From positions 992,001 to 1,056,000 of the forward strand of contig BCIA01000007.1 of assembly GCA_001599815.1 (NCBI GenBank): DNA of 64,000 bases, in the 5' to 3' direction. The DNA is from Furcasterigmium furcatum (lineage: Eukaryota > Ascomycota > Sordariomycetes > Glomerellales > Plectosphaerellaceae). The notes under the pieces were generated by a model. It saw nothing but the letters and a program-made list of their open reading frames with translations. It searched no databases and was not told the origin of the DNA. The position numbers and the translations under genes are program-made. This document shows positions 8,902-18,081 of the stretch, piece after piece (position 1 is the stretch's first letter; every line of letters starts with the position of its first letter).

Positions 8902-11900
8902 TCACCACATGTCATCCCGGCCGTCCCGGCCGTCCCGCCTGCTCTGGTCCCCGCGCTCCTGGCCGTAGTGGTCGCCGTAGTAGTCCTTCCCCCCCTGCTG
9001 GTTGTAGGCATCGTGGCCCCCGTATCCGGTACTCTGCTGCTGCTCGCTGCCGCTGCCGCTGCCACTTCCCCCGCCGCCGCCGCCGTGGTCGTACTCGTAG
9101 ATCTGCGCGTCGTCCACGTAGTCGACCTCGTTGTGGTTGCTGTCCCCGTACTGGTTGCCATCCTGGGTTTTTGTCAGTGGGGCAGGGCTTGAGTTCCCCA
9201 GGGGTTGACTTACCCGGTGGTACTCAAAGTTGTATTGATCAGCCGCCTCCTGGTCCGCCTCCTCTTGCGCCTGCTGCATCTGCTGCTGAGCGAGGTACTG
9301 CTCCTCCTGCTCCTTGCGCCTCCTCTCTTCTTCTAATCTTCGCTGCTGAGGGGATTGAGGGACTTGTACCTGGGGATGCATTGCCTGTACGATGGCGAGG
9401 TAGTTGTACATGAAGTTGCTCAGGAGGACCTGGCTTGAGAGCGAGCGGCGCGGGTTTGCGAGCTTGAGATGCGCCATCCTGTATATCGCGCGCTCCTCGA
9501 GGAGCGGGAACCGGGTCCAGGGGTAGTCGACGTCGGGCTTGAGCGGCTTGTACACAGCTTCTTCGGAGACGCGGAGGTGGTGGCCCTTGCTGCTTCGGGA
9601 GTCCCGGTCGGCCTTCTTCTTGCCGCCGCCGAACAGTCCCGAGAAGAGGCCGCCCTCCTTCTCCTTCTTCGGCGTGTCGGATTTTCGGCTGCTTTCTTTT
9701 CGACGCTCTTCCGTTAGCCTGGCGTCCACGTTGTCCCGGTCAAGCAACAGACTCTCCCTGCCTTTTGTAACTGCGCTTTCGATCGAGCTCTGCAGCACGT
9801 CGAGCCGCACATTGTCGTGTGCTTTTTCGACGAAGCTCTTGCTCTTCTTCTTCTCCTCTTCCTTCTTCTTCTCCTTCTTGTCGTCGCTGCTCCGGTTGAG
9901 CCATTTCGACCAGCCCCCAGACTTGGATGATGACACGCCGGCACCGTCGTCGTCCTTCTTCGACTTCTTATCGTTCTTTCGCTCCTCCGGCGGTAACGTC
10001 GGGATATACGTGAGGCTGTCGGTGCGGGAGGCGCCGCTGCCAGGCAGGGCTGCTGGATGAAATGCTGGATCGTTGTATGAGTTATTAGTGTGGTTTTGTT
10101 GGGGTTGTCGAGACTGTTGTTGTGCCTGTTGCTGGTAGGAAGAGGGTGGTGAAGACTGAGTGCTACGGGCAAGCGGTGGACGCTGGGGCGAGCGCGCCGG
10201 AGGCTCCTCCGCTGCCGCATGTTGCGCTGCCATATCCTGCTGCGAAGATGATCGCTTCGGGAAGGGCCTTAAAGATTCATTCGACTCCTCTTCATCTTCT
10301 GGCGCTGGCGTCTCAAGAATCTGCGGGACTGAGCTTCTGGACTCCAGCGTTGCCGATGTCGTCCGTACCGGAAGCTGTTGCTCCTGCGTGGAACGTGAAG
10401 CCAGTACGCTGTCATCTTGTGCCATGTCTTCGCCGCCAGTGAGGGATGAGTAGGCGTCTTGGTCCGAGAATTTCTGCTGCCGCCGTACTGATCTGTTCGG
10501 CCTTGAGAAGTTCTCAGAGATCGGCTCCGACTGAACGCGGGCGAGGACATGCCCCTTGGGTGCCTCCAGGTCTGCGACTGCGTCTGCTGCGGTCTCCGCC
10601 CCTTGCTGGCTCGTGCGGCCCGACGTGCGCTTGTTGAAAGACAGGCGCTCGCCGGATCTCAAGCTGCCTCCCTTCCTGTAGGTGGTGCGGGTCGATCGGC
10701 GGAGACCCATACCGGCCGGGGCCATGGGAAGTATGGGCATGTCGTCGGGACTGCTCTCGGGGCCAACCCCTGGTTGCTGGGCCTCCTGCGCGAGCTTCTT
10801 GACGGCGGAGGTGGGGTCCTTGACCAGCTCATCCAAACTCAGCTCCGTTGCAGACTGCTCGCTCGTTCGCTTCGTGTCCAGCCTCTCGGCACCATCCACG
10901 TAGTTATCAGCGGCCCGTCCTCCCGAGTTGTCGATCTGCCGGGAGAGCATGCTCTTCTTCCTCCTCAGACCCCCGGAATCACTTCGATCCAGGCCCTCGG
11001 GAGAAAGTAGGCCACCGGCGTCACCCGATTTCCGCCTGATTGTCTGAACCCTGCTTTCCAGAAAGTTTTTGAACTCTGTCGGGGCAAGCTCGGGGTGAAC
11101 CGCAGCCGGCACCCAGAGAAGTCTCGAAGGATCGCCCTCGTCGTCGCCGCGTGACGGCGCTATCGAGGGCATGGCGGACAGCGACATGCTGTTGAAGGGA
11201 AGCAGGTCAGGATCCGAGGTGTTTCCCACGTCCATGGACATGCGCCTCAGAGCTTGGAGGTTGCTCAGCTCCTGTGCGATGTCGCTGGGGTCCTCGATGT
11301 TCGTCAGGGGAAACTGGGACGACTCGTTCTGCACATCTCGGAGAGACATGGTCGGCGAGGCCGGTGACAAGGGCCCATGCTCGTAGGGTGGGCCGTGTCG
11401 GTTCGTCGTTGATCGCGTGGAGAGGGTATTCGATTTTTTGATGCCAGCAACGCCGTTCTGCTGTGTGTTTGCACCAGTCTGGTCGGACGTCGAGCGAATC
11501 AAGGGGTTTCTTGAATCATCGTGGAAGTTCGGGAGGTCGGGCTGCTTCTGGATCTGCTCGGAATGGGCCGAAGGCATGAAGCTCAGCGGCCGTCCGTTGT
11601 CGTGGGAGTAGTCATCTTCGTCGCCGTATAGGGTGCCGATGGCTTCCGTGACATGGTGGCTTGGGTCGGAGATGGACAGCTGGCTGGCGTGACCGCGTCG
11701 ACTGGCGAAGCTGCCGCCAACATCGCCGCGGGGCCGGGATGAGGTCTGAAAGAAGCAAGCAAGAGTCAGCAGACAGGGACGGAGGGACGGAGGGACGGCA
11801 GGGAGCCCGGAGAGAGCCGGGGAATCGTGACGTCCGGCAGGGCGGCGGCAGCGGCGGTGGAGAGAGCGCAGATCTCTCTCGGTCCAGAGGCCAAGAGATG

Positions 11901-11990
11901 GAGCTCTGGGCAGAAAGCGAGAGCGTCTCGAGGCAGTCTTCGCCGGATGGCTGGCCCGGGCAGAACAGCAGCACAGGAACGTACCATCAT
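8902..11990 (-). CDS. Zds1/Zds2-like protein (PP2A-Cdc55 regulator)
   Basis: Predicted 932-aa protein from three exons on the minus strand: 11990-11985 (just Met-Met), 11745-9214 and 9162-8902. The diagnostic part is the Zds_C domain at about residues 735-790 (YPWTRFPLLEERAIYRMAHL ... LSNFMYNYLAIVQAMHP). In budding yeast this domain binds and regulates PP2A-Cdc55 and links to Dbp5 in mRNA export and polarity. The rest is low-complexity, Ser-rich and probably disordered, with a Lys/Glu-rich stretch before the domain and a Gln/Glu-rich coiled segment plus Gly/Ser/Tyr-rich tail after it. The second intron is exactly 51 nt with no in-frame stop, so it can be mistaken for coding; its GTAAGT, CTGAC and CAG signals support splicing. 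The two-codon first exon is required because the frame upstream of the 11745 acceptor otherwise only begins in intron-like sequence; this start is the least certain part. Confidence 0.85.
11776..11798 (+). repeat. Three tandem copies of GGGACGGA inside the first Zds intron
   Basis: Copies at 11776-11783, 11784-11791 and a 7-nt partial at 11792-11798, within the 239-nt intron 11984-11746 of the Zds-like gene. A simple tandem repeat; no function is implied. Confidence 0.8.
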
Positions 11991-13185
11991 CTACGAAAAT
12001 CACCAAAGCCTCCGAGCGAGGCGGCGAAGCCACAATATCGCCCCTCCTTCGTACACTCTCCCGTGGCAGCAGAGATATGTCGGCCAGGCGTGATCTGTTT
12101 GTCAGGGTGGTCCTCAAGGGCAGGCCGACGGAGGCATCGGCGTGCGCGCGCGCGCGAAGGATCGAGCGGGATGGGTTGTTGTCGTCGTCGTCGTGGTCGT
12201 GGTCCGTCGTTCGGTCAAGGAATGGGCGTGGAGAAAGGGTACATTCGGCGGATCAGGTCGAACAAAGTGGTCGGATCGGCGCGCCGAGACGGTCGCAGGC
12301 CGAAAGGGAACGTGTCGGGGGGAGTCGTGCGACGGGGATCTCGGTGGAGAGGTTGAGATGTTGTGGTAGATAGGCAGGCAGGATTCAAAGACCAAGATTC
12401 AGAGAAGTGTCGCTCCCTCTTCCATTCTTGGAGGACTTAAGGTTGGATGGAGAACCCAAAGCAGCCCCTTACTCGCTGGCTGGCTGGCGGGAGGCCGGTA
12501 CCTTCTCACATGTACCTTTCGATTGACGCTGCCTTAGCGGGCGCCGATGGAAGACGGGAACCCTCCATTGGTGGGCCCATGGCGCTGGACGGGGCGCCAG
12601 AAGGAGGACGTCAGGGGGCAAGGGGGTATCTAATAGGGGGCGGCCATTCAATCAAGCCTGTACATTCCATTCTCGGGGTACTTCCACGAACCCGAAAATC
12701 AGGCGTGACTGGGTGACTGTTGGCGCCAGCCCAGAAGTACCATGCCCAGTGGGGGACCAATTGCATTAGCGCAATCAAACCCAAGAGGGGTGGCGCCTGT
12801 GATTGAGGTACGTTGGTCACGTGGCACCTGTCGTCTTTGGCTGTCAAGGGAGAGGCATCGTGGGTCCGGTCCCAGTCCAGACGGGAACGTCCCTCGGTAG
12901 GTACCTTACCTATGCAATGGATACTCAGGAGACCGCTCACAGCATCACGGCGGACGCCGGCCACGATCCTACAGACATACGCAGGCGTTTCCAGGCATTG
13001 GGTCTGACTGTTTCATTCGCTGGGGATGTTCTGGCCCCGGCAGCTCCTCTCTATGAGCAGTCCGGTCACTCCATCTTACTCCCCTGTCTTCCGTCTCGTC
13101 TCTTCTTCCACATGGTAGCGCACATTCGCTCCTCATAGTCTGCCAGGAAGTCGCCGACAGTCTCGTCCAAAGTGTGCAGAGGCTG
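11991..13185. promoter_or_regulatory. Upstream region of the Zds-like gene and 3' flank of the APH pseudogene
   Basis: About 1.2 kb. The proximal part (to about 12420) is rich in GA/GTC repeats (GTC run at 12181-12194) and is probably a 5' leader. A TCACGTG E-box (Cbf1/bHLH-type site) lies at 12818-12824. No coding region is supported; the open frames overlap on both strands and resemble no family. Confidence 0.4.
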
Positions 13186-15060
13186 TCAAAGGCAGTTGAT
13201 GACCTGTCGAGCGGCATTCTCTGCTGCACCTGCCTTCAAGTTCTTCATCCGTGCCAGGGTGACATCCACCCATGGCAGTACCATCGCCGCCGCCTGCGAG
13301 CCCGAGTTCGGGTCTTCTCCTTTCACACTGCAGGCCAGTCCGCCATCATGTTCAACTCCCGTCTCCTTCTTTATTCCGTCACTCTGCGGTTCATCGTCGA
13401 GAATGTGGCTGCACCGGCCGCAGCTGTCGCGGCTCGGTGCAGTTTCGATGCTGCCGCAACTCGAAATGTCCTCCACACTCTCGGGACTCTCCCCTCTGCA
13501 CAGGTCCTCGGCGCGGTTCTTGGATCGGGATTCCTCCTCCTGTGCCTCATACAACCCCAGCCAGGGCGAGTTGAGCTCTGCGAGACGAGCTCTATAGGCA
13601 CCCTTCAGCAGCTTCTCTTCAAAGGCCCCTTGCCGTCCTCGTCGTCGCTGAATGCCTCCTCAGACTCGTAGGTCTCATCGTTCTCGGAGCCCCAAAGATT
13701 CATCAGGGGGGGTAGAACTCGGCGAGGCTGAGGGGGATGGTACGGATCTGCTCCCAGTCGAGGACTGCTGCCACGGTTTTCGTGGCCTTGTCGATGAGGA
13801 TGTTGTATCCAGACGTATCCCAGTGATGAAGGTAGCACCGCGGCGGACCAGATGTCAAATCGTGCCTGAGGGCGTCGAACTCGTGCTCGTCAAAAACTCC
13901 TTGGATCCGATCGGCTGTCTGCCTTGCCAAGACAAACCCATCGTCCCCGTAGGGGTCAATGGGGTGTGTCGAGTAAGGTGCCGAAGCCCAGTCGACGAAG
14001 GGATCGAGAGGCCCCCCGAGACGGGCCTCAGTCTTGGCTCGCCATTCCGATTCGATAACCAGATATTCCTCCCTCGACATGTCTCGGGGGGTTGACTTCA
14101 GCGCAAATGCCATGTCCGACCGAGCGTGTTGGCGGGGATCGTCAAGCTCCAGTCGGTGCATGTTGAGGGTGGCCGTGGCGAACTCGGCAACGGACGAGTA
14201 TGGGCCACGGTTGAAATCGTACTGGAATCTCCAGTCGCCGTAGAACGCATGGGTCACGACAGGGCCCAAGGCGGTCCGGATGTCGTTCTGGAGAGGGCTG
14301 AGAAGAACTGGGCTGTGCGGGGACTTGCTGGATTCTTTGGCGCGGGGATCCTCGTGCCGATGGGGAGAGTCGTCCGCCAGGTAAGATTTCCAATGGAGTC
14401 GAATGGGAGCTTGGTGAGCTGGTCGACCCAGTCAGCCATGCATCGGGCGACCTCTTTCCTCTGATCGAGAGACATGTCCTTTTCAGCCTCTGAATATGTC
14501 ACAGCACCCTCGACCATGTCCATCAGAATCCACTCGTGGCTAAGGGCGTTGTCGGAAGAAGGGTCGAACGCGTAGACACGAGGGACGGGAATTGTCGTGT
14601 GTTGGCGAACAAAGCACATGGTCGCAACCTCGGACGCAGTCTTGTAGTAAGGTAAGACAGGGAGGGCGACGCGGAGAACAAAGGCGCGTGGCTCCAGCCC
14701 GCCATACTCCTCCGGTGGCTCAAGTTTGTTCCAGCGGACCTGGAAGACGCGATTGTACGAGCCTTTACTCAGGAATGAGATGTCGGGGTTTCGGCCGAGA
14801 GACAGGTCATCGAAGAACGGCTCAAGCACAGTCCGTACGCCCGAGATATCGGGGGGGTTGACCCATTCCTTTTTGTAGGAATATGCATCTGTTACGTTCC
14901 AAGACCAGACGATGTGATTCGAATTCGCCTGGGGATCATCGATCGGAGCTGCTGGGCTGCTGGGAGGCGAGGCCGGAAGAGGACGTGACGGCATGGTGTG
15001 GGCTGGTTTTGATGGCGGGCCAGGTGCATCATCGTCAGTCGACGAGGTTGTGGACGGCAT
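13186..15060 (-). pseudogene. APH-fold phosphotransferase family protein, broken by three frameshifts
   Basis: Clear homology to the fungal phosphotransferase (APH/choline-kinase-like) family spread over three reading frames, then a fourth segment. Frame A (ATG 15060 to about 14300) has FLSKGSYNRVFQVRW (nucleotide-binding loop), VLRVALPVLPYYKTASEVAT and the hinge ILMDMVEGAV. Frame B (about 14300-13706) has HHWDTSGYNILID, the HxDxxxxN catalytic motif, and LDWEQIRTIPLSL, the metal-binding DWE motif. Frame C (13705 to about 13630) and frame D (to TGA 13186) form an acidic C-terminal tail. Each shift is consistent with one missing base: near 14305, in a C7 run at 13706-13712, and in a G4 run near 13624-13628. 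No GT-AG intron explains them. There are no nonsense codons otherwise, so decay is recent or the breaks are sequencing errors. Substrate unknown. Confidence 0.75.
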
Positions 15061-16524
15061 GATCGCTCGAAATCCGGCGCCGTTACAGACGCGCTCGTGT
15101 CCTCAAAGACTGAAGGTTGGTTGTTGAGAGAGATTCGCTGAAGAGGGTTGGAGGTGGTGATGGTGATCAAAATAAATATATGATCGGTTGCGTCGATCTC
15201 CTGGCTTGGCCTGGCCGCAAGTGAATTGTTGCGAAGATTCGTCTTTGTTCGAGTTTCCCGAAGGCCTGGGGAGACGGAGAAGGAACCCTCCTCACCTGAC
15301 TGAGTTTATTCACTTCTAGGTTGGTATCGTGCACGTGAGGCGTGCCAGACACCATCGGACCTATTTGCCCCTTTCACTTGCACAGGCATTCATGCCAACC
15401 TGAGTACTTACTATTGTACCTGAATGTTTGTAAAGCACACCACAAGCCTCTGTCGTCAGCAGCAAATCTTACCGAGTTTCCATCCTCCCAATCATTGCCC
15501 ATCCTTGAATTCGATACGTGCATTGTCCATTTCGGACTGGAGGCTCTTAGTACTAAGTAGGAGGCAGTCTTTCTATCACAGGCTACATTGGAGTTTCAGT
15601 TCACCTGCTGGGCCTGGGAGGTCGATGTGAAGTTTGACCAAAGCAGAGAGAATCGAACCCGGAGCCTGCAACAATCAGGACAAAGGCAAACAGAACACTC
15701 TGTTTCTCAGTCCTTAGGCAAACGCTCCCGCTCCGTCCATCATGTGCTTGCTTATCTTGGAATAATATTTAAAGACCTTGTCCCCGTTCCCAAGAGAGGT
15801 CATCTCAATTATCTGAGGCTCAATCTGAGGTCTGGTCGACCTGGGCCTTCCGAGATGGGCGGTCATCTTCTCTGATACCCTGTTGGGTAGGGATGAAGAT
15901 AAGTAAGTAGGTAGACTAATGCCTTGATGAGCTGCGGGCCGTTCCGCACTGCATTTCTCTCTCCCTTGAAGAAGATTGAGCACTTTGAGTGAGTGGAACT
16001 CCTGGAGAGACATCGGTCAGCCTCGACTCTGGACATTGGCATGCCCTTCTGTCATCCTTTCGGACACAGGTACACCATGAGAAGTAGTCAGTAGTTGAAG
16101 GGGTTGAACAGCTGCCACTCCCGCCTGTGTCGTCAAGTGGTGTTGGAGCTGGCGAATCAGCTCGAGTGCTCAGGTTGCTCGATCGGCGCCGATCCCTCGC
16201 AAGTGGAGGGACGCAGAACAGGGAAGTGTCCAACTTTCCGTCCCCCTAGCACGACTAAGTGTCCTAGTAGGTCCCAGTGATCCAGCATCATGTCCTAACA
16301 GCGGAGCGCAGACAGCCTGGAGCTACCTCAGGCATACCGAGGGGCACAAGGGCACTCCTGGTGGCGGACTCGACTCCAACTTGAAGACGTACTTCATCGA
16401 CACATCACCGTCGGAGTGCGCTCACACACACACACACACACCTCCTCTTAGCAGCTCCCGACTCCTCAATGCCCAGCGCGTCCCTAGCCCGGTCGCTAGC
16501 ACCGCCGCCGCCGCCGTTGTCCGC
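15061..16524. other. Intergenic region with a short CA microsatellite, no gene seen
   Basis: About 1.46 kb between the divergent APH pseudogene and the SDR gene. Only short overlapping frames are present. It contains a tRNA-like stem structure that I rejected (15639-15702) and a CA repeat close to the SDR start. Confidence 0.5.
16423..16440 (+). repeat. (CA)9 microsatellite
   Basis: Nine uninterrupted CA units about 85 bp before the chosen SDR start. Likely in the 5' UTR/promoter. Confidence 0.9.
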
Positions 16525-17731
16525 ATGGCCATTTGCCTCATCAAGCTGCCCGGCCTGCCCATGATGATACTCCCCTTCCTCTGCTGCCCGACACCGAGCT
16601 TCAGGTTTGGCAGGAGGAGATCATCCAGAAAGCAGCAGCGCCGTGACATGTCGTCCAACTCCGCCCAGCCGCAAGACCCCGATCTTGACACCCAGAGCCA
16701 GGAAGGCCTCGTCCTGACCGACCGTCCGAAGGCCGACGACACCGCCACATCGCCCAGCGGCGCCACGAGTCCCGCCGCATCTCCCATCTTCGCCTCGTCC
16801 GCCGTCCGCGACAGACCCGCCGGCCTGACCCCGAACGTCACCCGGCAGTCGTCCATCCTGTGGACCAAACCGCTCCCGCAGGTGCCGCCGTCCGACATGG
16901 CCCTGTCCGGCAAGATCGCGCTCGTCACCGGCGGGTCGAGGGGCATCGGCGCCGCCATCGCCCTCAAGCTCGCCAAAGACGGCGCAAGGGTACGTTCAGC
17001 TTCCCTTATCTCACTCATCATCTCACCTCCCCAGCCACACTCACTCACATCTCATCACCTTTTCTCAGGTCGCATTCACCTTCTCCAACGCCTCCTCCGT
17101 CCCCAAAGCCCACGCCGTCATCGCCGCCATCGAGGCCGCCGGCTCCTCCGCCACCGCCATCCAGGCCGACGTCACCAAGGACCCCGAGCGCGTCATCAAG
17201 CACGTCCTCAAGGCCTTCGCCGTCGACCACATCGACATCCTCGTCAACAACGCCGGCATCCCCCTCTCCGCCCCCCTCGCCGAGACCTCCCCCGACGCCT
17301 ACGACCGCGTCTTCGACACCAACGCCCGCGCCGTCTTCCTCACCATCCGCGCCGCAGCCCCCCACCTCGCCCCCGGCGGCCGCATCATCAACCTCTCCGC
17401 CTCCGCCGCCCGCGCCGACGCCCCCGGCTCCATGGCCTTCGCCGGCAGCAAGGCCGCCGTCGAGGCCTTCACACGCGTCGCCGCCCGCGAGCTCGGCGAG
17501 CTCGGCAAGGGCATCACCGTCAACTGCGTCAGCCCCGGCATGGTGCGCACCGAGGACTACGAGGCCGCGACCGAGGACGAACGCGAGGAGACCGCCAAGG
17601 GGACCCCCGCCGGCGAGCGGCTCGGCACCGTCGAGGACGTGGCGGATGTCGTCGCCTTTGTCGCCGGCGACGGCGCGCGGTGGATCACGGGCACCGTCAT
17701 CCCCGTCAACGGCGGGAAGATGATGGTCTGA
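16525..17731 (+). CDS. Short-chain dehydrogenase/reductase with catalytic Tyr replaced by Phe
   Basis: Classical SDR fold from two exons, 16525-16989 and 17069-17731 (79-nt intron), 375 aa. The Rossmann motif TGGSRGIG is at about residues 135-142, NNAG follows in exon 2 (ILVNNAGIP), and the C-terminal VSPGMVRTEDY and GTVIPVNGG motifs are those of 3-oxoacyl-ACP-reductase-like SDRs. The catalytic YxxxK motif reads FAGSK (F279, K283), so the usual proton-donor Tyr is absent while Lys is kept. The domain proper begins at MALSGK (ATG 16897); the frame is open upstream with GC-rich third positions, including a hydrophobic then Arg-rich segment. Alternative starts are ATG 16648 and ATG 16897. Activity and substrate cannot be predicted; with Phe at this position the enzyme may be inactive or non-canonical. 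Confidence 0.85.
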
Positions 17732-18081
17732 TCATCCCATTCCGTCGCATCTCTTTTCTCACACGAACTACTATATATGCCAGCAGTTTGGATCTTGTGG
17801 TGGGTCACTTGGGTTTGGGTTTTGCAGGCGTGGCGTTTGGGAGAAGGGGCAGGGTAACAAAAGACCCCGGGGTACACGATATTGATACCAGAACAGCAGG
17901 GTGTGCGGATTATTGGAATGTTTATAGCTGTTTCACTCTGTCACTGCAGCAGGCGCTCGCTTGAATTGATTTAGTCATTCTGTTCATGGTCTCGTTACGC
18001 TCTGTCAAACTCTTCCAGTTGCCATGTCTATCCTCACAGGGGAGGCCTCAGTCGCCTGGACACGTGGTGCGGAAAGAGGCA

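Noticed and set aside
15639..15702. tRNA-like element on the minus strand: seven-pair acceptor-like stem, CCTG-ATTGTTG-CAGG anticodon-like arm and a GGTTCGATTC B box
   Set aside because: Only 64 nt, no A box or D arm, three wobble pairs in the acceptor-like stem and a T stem with only three of five pairs. At best a tRNA-derived relic; more likely chance.
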